Source: Odoribacter sp. (GTDB lineage Bacteria; Bacteroidota; Bacteroidia; Bacteroidales; Muribaculaceae). Taken from it: a stretch of 64,000 bases of DNA. Under the pieces are notes generated by a model. The model worked only from the letters and a program-made list of their open reading frames with translations. It was not told where the DNA came from and made no database searches. Positions 46,502 to 56,585 of the stretch are shown piece by piece. The stretch lies in the NCBI GenBank assembly GCA_023663145.1, contig JAMPHZ010000003.1, positions 1-64,000 on the forward strand, given 5' to 3'. Position 1 is the first letter of the stretch. The number at the start of each line of letters is the position of its first letter. Made by a program: the position numbers and the translations under genes.

Positions 46502-49500
46502 AACATACCTCCACGCCAATTTGGCGCCGCATAATAAAAATTGCAGTCTGGACACTAATGACCGCCGTGCTTACAGTGGCCGCTGTCGTGATATGCGCCG
46601 CACGTCTGCTCAGTCCACAACAACTCACACCTTTGGTAGAAAAAGCAGCTAACTCTATGTTGGATGCAGATGTGTCAATCGGGCGCGTGGAATTATCTCT
46701 GCTTGGGAAAGCTCCGTTCGTGAGCCTGCAGGTCGACTCGCTCACCGTAATTTCGACTCCAATGCGTCGACTAAGGGATGACGGTGATAAACGAATACCT
46801 ATCAGTGCCGACACATTGCTCACGCTCACTCGCTTTGAGGGCAGTATAAATATAGTCGCATTACTTGGCAACAGGATAGACCTGCGCGACGTAATCTTCA
46901 CAGAGCCTGGTGTCAACCTGTTTACGGTAGATGAGCAGCACAGCAACTACCTGATATTCAAAACAACTTCCGACACCATTACATCAAGCGGACCTACCGT
47001 GTTACCATCGTTCTCCATCAACCGGTTCATGTTGCTTAAGCCCCGACCGCTTAAATTCACCAATTTATCCACAGGTACCCACGTAACCATCGCATTGAAC
47101 ACTCTTGCAATCAATAGCGACGGCAAACCTGTATATTCGGTTGAAATGGGCGGTGACGTTGACTCTCCGGCACTTGGTGTATATAATCTTGACAACGTTA
47201 ATTTCGGACTCGACGGCGGCGTGGGATGGGACTCGGAAAGCCCTACCGAGTTATCACTTGACAACTTCAAGATGACAGCCGACTTTCTCGAGGCAACCGT
47301 TAATGCACACGTCGATTTCGGGCATGACATTGTGGTTCGGGATTTTGACCTGTCGCTCGGTGAGATGGGCATAGAGCGTATACTTTCAATAATACCGGAC
47401 TCAATCAGGCGAGTTTATGACGTAGTGCCCGGCAAATTCTCTACCGACATGGCTCTGAGTTTCACAGCCCGTAGTACCGCTCCGTTCAATATAACCACTG
47501 ATTCAATCCCGCATGCCGTTATGGAACTGCGACTGAGCGAAGGTGCCTTGAAAATAGGGCCGGCAAGCTTCCGCAGAGTGGGAGGCGTGGTGCAAGCCAC
47601 CTTGAATGGCAACAATCTTGACTCCGCCATATTCAACATCAAGGACCTTATAGTTATGGGACCCGCCACCGAATTACTTATAAACATTAAAGCATCGCGT
47701 GTGCGGCACGACCCTCTCATAAACGGTTGCATTAAAGGCCATACCATGCTCAACAAGCTTCCGGCCAGGCTCATGGCACTGATACCGGGAGCCGTGAGCG
47801 GCCACGTGACGGCCGACATTGATTTCTCTCTCGCCACATCAATGCTAAGTCCCGACAATTTTCACAAGATAAATATTAACGGCGATATTGACGCCGGAAA
47901 ACTCTATTTCCTTACACCTGACACAGGCACCATGATATTCGCCAACAATGCCTGCTTCAAATTCGGAACCGGCGGAAATGGAGCCGTCATAGCTGACAGT
48001 CTGCTCACAGCCGTTCTTACCGTTGACTCAACCGAGGTGATCACCGGAGATGCTGACATAACTCTCACAGGCCTTAAACTTGGAGTTGGCACCCTCAACC
48101 GCCGCAGAAGTGCAGATACCACAATCATCAATCCTATAGGTGGCGGATTGCAGTTAGAGCGCCTTAATGTAGCCCTTCTTGGACACAGCACTACCATAAG
48201 GATACGCGAAGTTGACGGAAAAGTAAGTATGCGCCGCTACAAACACAAGGCTCGCGTGCCTCAGTTCAATCTTGACCTGGCGGTCAGAGCTATGTCTTTC
48301 GGCTCGCCCACAGCCAGAATGATGCTCAACGGCTCAGAGCTACACGTAACAGCACACAAGTTACCGGTTCCGCCCGGACACCGGCGGATACGAAGATCGA
48401 TCGATTCCCTGACACGTGCTTATCCCGACCTTCCCCGCGATTCTGTTTTCGCCCGCGCCATGCGTCTACACCGCCCGAATCCACGGCACCGCCCGCGTGT
48501 GCACCCGATGTACACCGACTCGGCCAGTGAGATAATCTACTGGGGGACTGCCGACGGCGTAAAACGCATTCTTCTCGATTGGGATATACGTGGGTCAATC
48601 ACGTCCCGTCGAGCCGGACTTTTCACCACTTCTTTTCCTGTCAGAAACCGGGTGCGCAACTTTAACGCGACGTTCAATACAGATTCCGTGGTGCTTACCA
48701 ATGTACAATACAAAGCCGGTTCAAGCGACTTCCTGATCAGCGGTTGTTTGTCAAACATGCGCCGTGGATTCACCGCGCCCGGATTCTCACATCCGATACG
48801 TATCAATTTCTATGTCGTATCAGATACCATTGACGTAAACGAACTTGCAGGCACTGCGTTCAAGGGAGCAGCCCTGACCGGTAGCGTCAAGGCTGACTCA
48901 ACACACCATCACATTGACCTTGCCGAGCTTGAAGAACACGAGGAAGAAGCAGACTCATTGCTCGAGAGAGAACTCGGGCGCATGGTGGCTAACGCGCCAG
49001 ATTCGGTAGCCCCGCTGCTTATACCCACCAACATTGACCTGCGCTTTGATATGAAAGCCGCCAATGTGCGCTATTCCGACATGCTTTTCCATGACTTCGG
49101 CGGCCAGCTTCTTGCCTATGGTGGAGCATTGAATCTACATCACCTGACAGCCACAAGCGAAGCCGGACGGGTGAATCTATCGGCGCTGTATGCCGGAGCC
49201 CGCGCCGATGACCTGCATTTCGGATTCGGTCTTGACGTGAACAATTTCAATATCGCACGATTCATGGAGATGGTACCCGCGCTCGACTCCGTGATGCCTC
49301 TGATGCACGACTTCAGTGGAATAATAAATGCAAACATAGCAGCTACATGCGATATTGACCGCCGCATGGACTTTGTGCTGCCTTCGCTGTCAGCCGCTAT
49401 TCATCTTGAAGGCGATTCACTTGAACTAATCGACCCGGATACATACCGCACCATTGGCAAATGGCTGCTTTTCAAAGATAAGACTCACAACATAATCAAT

Positions 49501-50040
49501 CATCTTGATGTGCAGATGACCGTTGACGATAACCGTCTCCTCATGTATCCATTCATCTTCGACATCGACCGATACAAACTTGGCGTGCAAGGCTACAATG
49601 ATCTCTCCATGAACTTCAACTACCACATAGCCGTGCTCAAATCTCCTCTGCCTTTTAAATTCGGCATCAATATATCGGGGAATCCGGATAAATACAAGAT
49701 ACGTCTTGGCAAAGCCAGGCTTAAAGAAAACCTGCCTGTCAACATTGCCATTGTGGATACTACACGTGTCAACCTGCTGCGAGAGATTGAGAACATATTC
49801 CGGCGCGGCGTGACACGCTCCCGATTCAGCAGGTTGCGTATTGATTCAATCCCTGAAGCATCACATATTGATCTCAATGCCGACACTATATCAGCTGCCG
49901 ATTCAGCAGTCTTCATCCGTGAAGGATTGATACCCGCTCCTTCCATCCCTCCCTCCGACCCGCAGAAGCCATCACGCCCCGGCCCCAAGGCATCTACAAA
50001 AACGCCTACAACCGAAGCCATCGTAAACAAAGAAAAATGA
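46498..50040 (+). CDS. Large AsmA-like protein
   Basis: 1180-aa envelope protein. The start ATG at 46498 overlaps the previous stop (ATGA). One membrane helix near residues 12-35 (IIKIAVWTLMTAVLTVAAVV) anchors it; the rest is beta-rich and would extend across the periplasm. The region EKAANSMLDADVSIGRVELS fits the AsmA N terminus, and the last third (SLELIDPDTYRTIGKWLLFK, GYNDLSMNFNYHIAVLKSPL) fits the AsmA-like C-terminal domain. Large AsmA-like proteins are linked to phospholipid traffic between membranes. It ends Pro/Lys-rich. Confidence 0.85.
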   Translation: MKHTSTPIWRRIIKIAVWTLMTAVLTVAAVVICAARLLSPQQLTPLVEKAANSMLDADVSIGRVELSLLGKAPFVSLQVDSLTVISTPMRRLRDDGDKRIPISADTLLTLTRFEGSINIVALLGNRIDLRDVIFTEPGVNLFTVDEQHSNYLIFKTTSDTITSSGPTVLPSFSINRFMLLKPRPLKFTNLSTGTHVTIALNTLAINSDGKPVYSVEMGGDVDSPALGVYNLDNVNFGLDGGVGWDSESPTELSLDNFKMTADFLEATVNAHVDFGHDIVVRDFDLSLGEMGIERILSIIPDSIRRVYDVVPGKFSTDMALSFTARSTAPFNITTDSIPHAVMELRLSEGALKIGPASFRRVGGVVQATLNGNNLDSAIFNIKDLIVMGPATELLINIKASRVRHDPLINGCIKGHTMLNKLPARLMALIPGAVSGHVTADIDFSLATSMLSPDNFHKININGDIDAGKLYFLTPDTGTMIFANNACFKFGTGGNGAVIADSLLTAVLTVDSTEVITGDADITLTGLKLGVGTLNRRRSADTTIINPIGGGLQLERLNVALLGHSTTIRIREVDGKVSMRRYKHKARVPQFNLDLAVRAMSFGSPTARMMLNGSELHVTAHKLPVPPGHRRIRRSIDSLTRAYPDLPRDSVFARAMRLHRPNPRHRPRVHPMYTDSASEIIYWGTADGVKRILLDWDIRGSITSRRAGLFTTSFPVRNRVRNFNATFNTDSVVLTNVQYKAGSSDFLISGCLSNMRRGFTAPGFSHPIRINFYVVSDTIDVNELAGTAFKGAALTGSVKADSTHHHIDLAELEEHEEEADSLLERELGRMVANAPDSVAPLLIPTNIDLRFDMKAANVRYSDMLFHDFGGQLLAYGGALNLHHLTATSEAGRVNLSALYAGARADDLHFGFGLDVNNFNIARFMEMVPALDSVMPLMHDFSGIINANIAATCDIDRRMDFVLPSLSAAIHLEGDSLELIDPDTYRTIGKWLLFKDKTHNIINHLDVQMTVDDNRLLMYPFIFDIDRYKLGVQGYNDLSMNFNYHIAVLKSPLPFKFGINISGNPDKYKIRLGKARLKENLPVNIAIVDTTRVNLLREIENIFRRGVTRSRFSRLRIDSIPEASHIDLNADTISAADSAVFIREGLIPAPSIPPSDPQKPSRPGPKASTKTPTTEAIVNKEK

Positions 50041-50738
50041 CACATCAACGAATTATCAAAGCCGCTCTCATCGACATGGACGGCACACTCTACAATTCCA
50101 TGCCAAACCATGCAAAAGCGTGGATGAGACTTATGAGAGAGAAAGGACTTGAGGCCCGCGAGGAAGAATTCTTCCTATACGAAGGCATGACAGGAGCAGC
50201 AATCATTGACAAAATGGTGCGCCGCTCACTGAACCGCCCTGCCACAGACATTGAAATGAAAGAATTCTACGCAATCAAGGCAAAATACTTCACTGAAATG
50301 CCGCCGGTAAAGCCCATCCCCGGTGCACGGGAGATGGTTGATGCATTCCACGCACGCGGCATAATCACAGTGTTGGTAACCGGTTCAGGACAAAACTCGC
50401 TGCTTAACCGTCTTGAGAGCGACTTCCCGGGAGCTTTCCCAACCGATATGCGGGTAACATCGGCGTCGGTGAGCCGCGGCAAGCCGTTTCCCGACCCGTA
50501 TCTGCGAGGGCTCGAACTGGCCGGCATCACAGCCCGTGAGGCTGTTGCGATTGACAATGCCCCGTTAGGCACCCGCAGCGCCAACGCCGCAGGCATTCTC
50601 ACTGTGGGCGTCGTAACCGGACCTCTCGCAACAGATGATCTTGCGCAGGCAGGATCACAAATAGTATATAATTCAATGGCCGACTGTGCCAAAATGCTTC
50701 CTGATTTGTTAGATAAGATAGAGGCTATTGCCCGTTGA
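50037..50738 (+). CDS. HAD superfamily hydrolase (beta-phosphoglucomutase-like)
   Basis: 233-aa cytoplasmic phosphatase or phosphomutase of the HAD class with a helical cap. Motif I is IDMDGTLYN (Asp13 nucleophile, Asp15), motif II is LVTGSGQ, motif III lysine lies in SRGKPFPDPYL, and the acidic motif IV is AIDNAPLGTRSA with a single Asp instead of the usual pair. Substrate unknown. It overlaps the AsmA-like gene by 4 bases and lies 46 bases before aroB. Confidence 0.9.
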   Translation: MTHQRIIKAALIDMDGTLYNSMPNHAKAWMRLMREKGLEAREEEFFLYEGMTGAAIIDKMVRRSLNRPATDIEMKEFYAIKAKYFTEMPPVKPIPGAREMVDAFHARGIITVLVTGSGQNSLLNRLESDFPGAFPTDMRVTSASVSRGKPFPDPYLRGLELAGITAREAVAIDNAPLGTRSANAAGILTVGVVTGPLATDDLAQAGSQIVYNSMADCAKMLPDLLDKIEAIAR

Positions 50739-50784
50739 ACAGGGCTATAATGGTCGTTTTATTAAATCTAATCTTGATTATCCT

Positions 50785-51855
50785 ATGGAACAGAAGCTTA
50801 TATTCACCAACCTTGTAGGAGAGGCCGTAGATACCCTTATCGCCGACCTCGGAAATCCGCCTGTGTATGTGATTGTAGATGTTAACACAGCCCAATTTGT
50901 CTTGCCCGTACTGCAGGAGCAGTCACAGGTCGTGCAAGGCGCACATGTGATAAAAATAAAATCAGGCGAGTGCTTCAAGGATCTTGACGCCGCCCAAAAC
51001 GTGTGGAAAGCACTTGCCGATGCCGGTGCGACCCGCAACAGTGTCATTATCAACGTAGGCGGGGGAGTTGTGACGGATATAGGCGGCTTCGCCGCTTCGA
51101 CTTTCAAACGCGGCATGCGCTTCATCAATCTGCCCACGACCCTGCTCGGGGCGGTGGATGCATCAGTAGGTGGCAAAAACGGCATAAATTTCAATGGCGC
51201 AAAGAATCAGATAGGAACTTTCACAGAACCTGAAGCGTCTATCATATCAACGGCTTTCTTTGTAACATTGACCCAACAGGAATTACTGTCAGGCTATGCT
51301 GAAATGCTCAAACACGCCCTGCTCGACAGCAAGGAAATGCTCGGGCGTCTGCTCAACTACAGTGTAGTCTACCCGATATTTGATCCTGATAAGCTTCTCA
51401 CCCTGCTTCAGGAGAACGTTGAAGTAAAGAAGCGCATAGTTGACACCGATTTCCGAGATACCGGTATACGCAAAGCTCTGAATTTAGGGCACACCACCGG
51501 GCATGCTTTCGAGTCGCTGGCCTTGAAGCGCCAATCACCCCTGCCTCACGGATTCGCGGTGGCCCAGGGGTGTGTGGTATCTCTTATACTAAGTCACCTG
51601 ATGTTAGGATTCCCAAGCGAAACCTTACATACATTCGCAGCATATATACGTAAGAATTACAACGCTTTCGACTTCACATGCGACGATTATCCCATGTTAC
51701 TCGACTTCATGGCATGCGACAAGAAGAATACTGACGCCTTAACCCTGAACTTCACACTGCTTGAAGATGTGGGTAAAACGCGCACTGATGTCGCCATTAC
51801 GCCCGATCAGGTCAAGAATGCCCTTGACATATACCGCGATCTGATGGGTGTCTGA
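50785..51855 (+). CDS. aroB: 3-dehydroquinate synthase
   Basis: 356-aa enzyme of the shikimate pathway: DAHP to 3-dehydroquinate, NAD- and zinc-dependent. The ATG at 50785 (MEQKLIFTNLVGEAVDTLIA) is chosen over an upstream TTG. Markers are NVGGGVVTDIGGFAASTFKR, RFINLPTTLLGAVDASVGGK, NGINFNGAKNQIGTF and the zinc ligands in GYAEMLKHALL and NLGHTTGHAFE. aroC lies two genes further on, so the run carries two shikimate steps. Confidence 0.97.
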   Translation: MEQKLIFTNLVGEAVDTLIADLGNPPVYVIVDVNTAQFVLPVLQEQSQVVQGAHVIKIKSGECFKDLDAAQNVWKALADAGATRNSVIINVGGGVVTDIGGFAASTFKRGMRFINLPTTLLGAVDASVGGKNGINFNGAKNQIGTFTEPEASIISTAFFVTLTQQELLSGYAEMLKHALLDSKEMLGRLLNYSVVYPIFDPDKLLTLLQENVEVKKRIVDTDFRDTGIRKALNLGHTTGHAFESLALKRQSPLPHGFAVAQGCVVSLILSHLMLGFPSETLHTFAAYIRKNYNAFDFTCDDYPMLLDFMACDKKNTDALTLNFTLLEDVGKTRTDVAITPDQVKNALDIYRDLMGV

Positions 51856-51869
51856 AAATCAACCGATCT

Positions 51870-52355
51870 ATGGAAAAAGTCAACAAAACAAATGCGGCAC
51901 GACTTCTCGACCGTGCCAGAATCGCCTACTCTCTCATCCCATACCAAGTTGATGAACATGACCTGGCGGCTACACACGTAGCCGCCGAATTGGGTGAGGA
52001 TATTGCCACGGTATTCAAGACACTTGTGCTATCTGCCGGGGCACACAATTATCTGGTGTGTGTGATACCAGGCGACAAGGAAGTCGATCTTAAGAAAGCA
52101 GCCAAAGCTGCCGGAGCAAAAAAAGTTGAGATGATTCCAATGAAGGAACTACTGCCATTGACCGGGTATATACGCGGCGGATGTTCACCGATAGGAATGA
52201 AAAAGCCATTTCCTACTTTTTTTCATACTACAGCCCGGTCCCACCCATTTATATACGTGAGTGCCGGCGTGCGCGGACTACAACTAAGAATCAACCCGAC
52301 CGACCTGATGGAATATTGCAACGCCACAGTTGCCGATCTAATTAAAGAAGAATGA
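51870..52355 (+). CDS. ybaK: Cys-tRNA(Pro)/Cys-tRNA(Cys) deacylase YbaK
   Basis: 161-aa trans-editing enzyme that clears Cys-tRNA(Pro) and related mischarged tRNAs. It shows NAARLLDRARIAYSLIPYQV, the active-site lysine region ATVFKTLVLSAG, and GYIRGGCSPIGMKKPFPTFF, the YbaK signature. It lies 14 bases after aroB and overlaps aroC by 4 bases. Confidence 0.95.
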   Translation: MEKVNKTNAARLLDRARIAYSLIPYQVDEHDLAATHVAAELGEDIATVFKTLVLSAGAHNYLVCVIPGDKEVDLKKAAKAAGAKKVEMIPMKELLPLTGYIRGGCSPIGMKKPFPTFFHTTARSHPFIYVSAGVRGLQLRINPTDLMEYCNATVADLIKEE

Positions 52356-53428
52356 ATAGCATAGGTAATATTTTCAGGCTCACCACGGCCGGAGAAAGCC
52401 ATGGCAAGGCTATGACCGGCATAATAGACGGCATGCCTGCCGGCGTACATATCGACATTGACGATATAAACCGCGAGTTGGCAATGCGGAGCCCGGGGCG
52501 CAATGAACTCTCAAGCCGGCGTAATGAACCCGACGAAATCAACATATTGTCAGGAGTATACAATGGAGTAACAACCGGCACACCGATAGCATTCATGATT
52601 CCGAACCTTGATGCCCGCCCTGAAGATTACAACCACTTGCAGGATATATACCGACCGTCGCACGCTGATTTCACCTACCAAGAGAAATATGGTGTGCGCG
52701 ATCATCGCGGGGGAGGGCGAGCCTCCGCCCGGGAGACTTCACTACGCGTGGCCGCCGGAGCGATGGCCATGCAGGCGTTGTCGACAATGGGCATCCACGT
52801 AGCTGCATATACATACCGCATCGGAAATGTTATTTTCAGCAATAATAATTTTGACGGTGACATGGAAAGTGTCTACGGGCGCCCGATGCGTTGTCCCGAC
52901 GCTGCAACAGACGAAGAGATGGCACGTTTGGTAAAACATGTACTTGAGGCGGGTGACTCAATAGGAGGTATAGTGGGAGGTATAATTTACGGCCTGCCAA
53001 TTGGCCTTGGCGATCCTATTTATGATAAATTTCAAGCAAAGCTCGCTGCAGCCATGATGAGTATCAACGCAGCCAAAGGATTTGACTATGGCATGGGATT
53101 TGAAGGAGTTTGCCGGCTCGGCAGCGAGATGAATGACCCGTTCACACTGCTATCCGACGGGCGCATATCCACAGTCACCAACCACTCAGGAGGTATCCAG
53201 GGAGGAATAACCAACGGTCGCGCTGTGAACTTCAGGGTAGCGTTCAAACCGGTAGCTACCCTTATGCGAGAAATGCTCGGCATAGATTCCGACGGGAAAC
53301 CCGTCATCATAGAACCACGCGGGCGCCACGATGCCTGCATAGTTCCACGGGCCGTTCCCGTCGTAAGGGCCATGGCTGCTATTGTGGCACTTGACGCAGT
53401 CCTGTTAAACCGCACGAGCCGTCTATAA
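52352..53428 (+). CDS. aroC: Chorismate synthase
   Basis: 358-aa FMN-dependent last enzyme of the shikimate pathway (EPSP to chorismate). Signatures present: FRLTTAGESHGKAMTGIIDG, the pattern RPSHADFTYQEKYGVRDHRG, GGRASARETSLRVAAGA, and GRHDACIVPRAVPVVRAMAA. The N-terminal start overlaps ybaK by 4 bases. Followed by a strong terminator that closes the long run from DUF5715. Confidence 0.98.
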   Translation: MNSIGNIFRLTTAGESHGKAMTGIIDGMPAGVHIDIDDINRELAMRSPGRNELSSRRNEPDEINILSGVYNGVTTGTPIAFMIPNLDARPEDYNHLQDIYRPSHADFTYQEKYGVRDHRGGGRASARETSLRVAAGAMAMQALSTMGIHVAAYTYRIGNVIFSNNNFDGDMESVYGRPMRCPDAATDEEMARLVKHVLEAGDSIGGIVGGIIYGLPIGLGDPIYDKFQAKLAAAMMSINAAKGFDYGMGFEGVCRLGSEMNDPFTLLSDGRISTVTNHSGGIQGGITNGRAVNFRVAFKPVATLMREMLGIDSDGKPVIIEPRGRHDACIVPRAVPVVRAMAAIVALDAVLLNRTSRL

Positions 53429-53451
53429 CACTCACCACACACATAAACCGC

Positions 53452-53487
53452 AATCCCGCTTCTATTGGTTATGAAGCGGGATTTTTT
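53452..53487 (+). terminator. aroC terminator
   Basis: AATCCCGCTTC (53452-53462) pairs perfectly with GAAGCGGGATT (53473-53483), followed by TTTT; classic intrinsic terminator. Confidence 0.9.
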
Positions 53488-53505
53488 GGTGTATCCGGCT
53501 TGGAC

Positions 53506-53537
53506 TTTGCACGGTTGTGATATTTTTTGTATTTTTG
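53506..53537 (+). promoter_or_regulatory. yifB promoter
   Basis: TTTG (53506-53509), 20 bases, TATTTTTG (53530-53537). Because it lies inside the upstream part of the open frame, it supports the ATG at 53567 as the true start (leader about 25 bases). Confidence 0.8.
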
Positions 53538-53566
53538 CCAAAGTAACTGAAAACCCTGCACTTATT

Positions 53567-55117
53567 ATGCTTGTAAAGACTTACAGCGCCGCTGTGTGCG
53601 GCATTGACGCCATAGTGGTGACCGTTGAGGTCTCTGTTAACCGAGGCCTGCAATTCTGTATCGTTGGATTGCCCGATACGGCTGTCCGCGAAAGCCATGA
53701 GCGCGTATTGTCAGCCATCGCCCAATCAGGGTTTACTTTACCACGCAACAGCGTAGTGGTCAACATGGCTCCCGCCGACGTTAAGAAAGAGGGCGCGGCC
53801 TATGACTTGCCTATAGCCATAGGACTTATGGTTGGTGCGGAACTTATTCAAGCTCCTGCACTCGACCGTTACATGATAATGGGAGAACTGTCTCTCGATG
53901 GCTCGCTGCGCCCCGTCGGTGGCGTTCTCCCGATGGCTATAGAGGCCCGTAAGCAAGGTTTCAAAGGATTCATCGTACCCGAAGCCAACGCTACGGAGGC
54001 CGCTGTTGTAAACAACCTCGAGGTATATGGATTCAGGAATTTACGTGAGGTCGTGGAATTTCTCACAGGTCAGTCACACCCACAGCCTGTATATTTTGAC
54101 ACCAGGGCAGAGTTTGCAGCAGCACAATATGACTTTGATTTTGACTTCAATGAAGTAAAAGGTCAAGAAGAGGTGAAACGGGCATTCGAAGTCGCATGCG
54201 CAGGCGGTCACAACATATTGCTCGTAGGGCCTCCCGGATCAGGCAAGTCAATGCTCTCCAAACGCCTGCCATCTATCATGCCACCTCTATCTCTCCACGA
54301 GGCTCTGGAAACCACGAAAATCCATTCCGTGGCCGGCAAACTAAAGGGAGGCTCAAAACTGATGACCCGACGCCCTTTCAGATCACCCCATCACACAATC
54401 TCGCCGGTTGCAATCGTCGGAGGAGGTACAAACCCCTCACCGGGCGAAATTTCCCTCGCCCACAACGGCATTCTATTCATGGACGAGTTCCCTGAATTTC
54501 CACGGTCGGTGCTTGAGGTTCTCAGACAACCGCTTGAAGACCGCAGTATAACCATATCACGCGCGCGTTATTCTGTAGATTATCCGGCCGGGTTCATGCT
54601 TGTGGCATCAATGAATCCCTGCCCGTGCGGCTACTATAATCACCCTACCAAGGAATGTACCTGCATGCCAGGAGCCGTCTCAAAGTATCTTGGTCGATTG
54701 TCAGGTCCGTTACTTGACCGTATTGATATACAGGTTGAGATACAGCCTGTACCGTTTGAAAAACTGTCAGAAGCGCCTACCGGCGAAAGTAGTGCACAGA
54801 TACGCGAGCGGGTGATTGCCGCACGAAAAATACAGGAAGAACGTTTTGCGGCAGAGCCGCATGTGCATACCAACGCCATGATGAATTCGCGCCTTATCAG
54901 CCGTTGGTGTCACCTTGATGACAAATGTAACGAGATATTACGCACAGCCATGCACAAGTATGACATGAGCGCCCGTGCCTATGACCGTATTCTTAAAGTA
55001 TCACGCACCATCGCCGACCTTGACGACTCAGCTGAGATAGGCACGCGTCACATTTACGAAGCAATCCGTTACCGTAACCTTGACCGCGGCAACTGGGGAA
55101 CCACGCAGGTGTTATAG
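53567..55117 (+). CDS. yifB: YifB family Mg-chelatase-like AAA+ ATPase (ComM-like)
   Basis: 516-aa ATPase. The N-terminal Lon-protease-like domain starts MLVKTYSAAVCGIDAIVVTV and carries VGLPDTAVRESHERVLSAIA. The AAA+ core has Walker A GPPGSGKS at residues 221-228 and Walker B ILFMDE at 302-307. A zinc-like Cys cluster MNPCPCGYYNHPTKECTC follows. The family includes ComM, a helicase that aids branch migration in natural transformation; the role in Bacteroidota is untested here. Single gene with its own promoter. Confidence 0.95.
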   Translation: MLVKTYSAAVCGIDAIVVTVEVSVNRGLQFCIVGLPDTAVRESHERVLSAIAQSGFTLPRNSVVVNMAPADVKKEGAAYDLPIAIGLMVGAELIQAPALDRYMIMGELSLDGSLRPVGGVLPMAIEARKQGFKGFIVPEANATEAAVVNNLEVYGFRNLREVVEFLTGQSHPQPVYFDTRAEFAAAQYDFDFDFNEVKGQEEVKRAFEVACAGGHNILLVGPPGSGKSMLSKRLPSIMPPLSLHEALETTKIHSVAGKLKGGSKLMTRRPFRSPHHTISPVAIVGGGTNPSPGEISLAHNGILFMDEFPEFPRSVLEVLRQPLEDRSITISRARYSVDYPAGFMLVASMNPCPCGYYNHPTKECTCMPGAVSKYLGRLSGPLLDRIDIQVEIQPVPFEKLSEAPTGESSAQIRERVIAARKIQEERFAAEPHVHTNAMMNSRLISRWCHLDDKCNEILRTAMHKYDMSARAYDRILKVSRTIADLDDSAEIGTRHIYEAIRYRNLDRGNWGTTQVL

Positions 55118-55149
55118 CCTGTTCAGGCCAATAACCGCTCAATATAATT

Positions 55150-55187
55150 AAAGCCCGCCGGCGATTAAGCGCGGCGGGCTTTAGTTT
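55150..55187. terminator. Convergent terminator between yifB and the OmpA-type gene
   Basis: AAAGCCCGCCG (55150-55160) pairs with CGGCGGGCTTT (55172-55182); T-rich tails follow on both strands. Confidence 0.8.
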
Positions 55188-55202
55188 TCTATGATCGAGG
55201 GA

Positions 55203-56408
55203 TTATTCAGCTTCGTCGATAGTCACGGCACGGTCGAGGGCTACGTACTTGTCGCTGCCGAGGTTGCAGAGGCTACCATTGTTGATGGTGGCGGTGAGCT
55301 GCGATTCGGGAACGCCGAGTTTCACGAGACGGTCGTAAACACCGTTTACACGGTTGTGACGGAGAGTTTCGTTGTATTCGGGAGTACCGGTGTAGTTATC
55401 GGCCCAGCCGGTGAGGACATACTTGGTGTTGGGGTTAGCTTTCATTACGTCAGCGATGGCACCGAGCACGTTGTTGTCTTCGCGGGTCAGACGGTAAACG
55501 TTGATGGGATAGTAGATAGTAGCGAGAGGAGCTTTTTCCTCGATAGTTTCAACAACAGCGGGGCGGTTGAGACATTCGCGGAGCGAGTTCTCGAGTTCTG
55601 CAACCTTGTGATCAGCAGTAGCGAGACGGGCAACAACAGCGTCGCAGTTCTGAGCGGGAGGACATACGGGAACAACGGGATGGCTCCATTCTGACTTACC
55701 GAAGTTGTAGGTGAAGCCGAGGTAAGCCTGCACGTCGAGATATGTGCGGTTGCTACCGCCCTGGGGCATGTGGTCAATAGTTCCATCGTAAGCAGAAGCG
55801 CGGAGGTCGAGCTGGAGAGCGAAGTGCTTGGTGATGTTGAAAGTATTGATGATACCGGCACGGAAGGTGAGGACCTTGTCAGCGTTGTGCCAGCCGCGTG
55901 AACCGTCGGCCTTGGTTGTACGTTCAAGCATGCAGTATACACCGGCACCGCCATAGAGTGTGAAACCGTAAACACGGCCGGGGTGGTAACCGCAGAAGAG
56001 GTTTGTGAGGTTAACCATGAGGTCGAATGTAGGACCGATGGCCATCTGATGGGTCTTGTAGTAGCCTGAGGTCATGTGTTCATCGTAGAGAGCACCGTCG
56101 GCACCCTGAGTACCCATGCCTTTGAGATCGAGATAATCAACACCGATACGGCCTCCGAAAACGGGAGTGAACCACTTACCGATGTACAGTGAAGCGTTAG
56201 GAGCGAAGCGATCTTTAAGAGCGCGAACAGCATCGTGACGAGAGAAGTTTACGTTGACGCCACCCTGAGCCTGAATGAACCAGTTGTCCTTGAACGAGTT
56301 CATTACATAACCCTGAGTTTCATCTTCAACGTACTGTGTTTCCTGGGCAGTCATCACAGGTGCTACGAAAAGAGCACATGCAGCTGCGAGTAGAGTAATC
56401 TTCTTCAT
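55203..56408 (-). CDS. OmpA family outer-membrane porin
   Basis: 401-aa outer-membrane protein. Signal peptide of about 21 residues (MKKITLLAAACALFVAPVMT). Residues 25-230 form an eight-strand beta-barrel type domain with alternating aromatic strands. A short Pro/Cys linker (CPPAQNC) and a helical stretch lead to the C-terminal OmpA peptidoglycan-binding domain (residues 295-400) with YVLTGWADNYTGTPEYNETL and RHNRVNGVYDRL, giving the Asp and Arg expected to hold diaminopimelate. Probably abundant structural porin. A weak promoter is upstream. Confidence 0.92.
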   Translation of the reverse strand: MKKITLLAAACALFVAPVMTAQETQYVEDETQGYVMNSFKDNWFIQAQGGVNVNFSRHDAVRALKDRFAPNASLYIGKWFTPVFGGRIGVDYLDLKGMGTQGADGALYDEHMTSGYYKTHQMAIGPTFDLMVNLTNLFCGYHPGRVYGFTLYGGAGVYCMLERTTKADGSRGWHNADKVLTFRAGIINTFNITKHFALQLDLRASAYDGTIDHMPQGGSNRTYLDVQAYLGFTYNFGKSEWSHPVVPVCPPAQNCDAVVARLATADHKVAELENSLRECLNRPAVVETIEEKAPLATIYYPINVYRLTREDNNVLGAIADVMKANPNTKYVLTGWADNYTGTPEYNETLRHNRVNGVYDRLVKLGVPESQLTATINNGSLCNLGSDKYVALDRAVTIDEAE

Positions 56409-56479
56409 AGGAAATTGAGTTTGTTATGATTGAATGATTAATAATTATTGTTTTTTTCTGTTTTCTGCGTTTTCGGGCG

Positions 56480-56487
56480 CTAAGTTA
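56480..56487 (-). promoter_or_regulatory. Possible -7 box of the OmpA-type gene
   Basis: Minus strand TAACTTAG, one base off the consensus, about 70 bases before the start codon. No clear -33. Confidence 0.4.
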
Positions 56488-56585
56488 CGAACATTTTATG
56501 ACATTAGAACTAAAAAAGGTGAAAAATTGTTGAGTCAAATGTTCATTTTCTCTAAAATCAACCCGTTTTTTAACATTTGAGGGTC

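Noticed and set aside
50728..50784. TTG start upstream of aroB
   Set aside because: Begins inside the HAD gene and lacks homology; the ATG at 50785 gives the normal N terminus.
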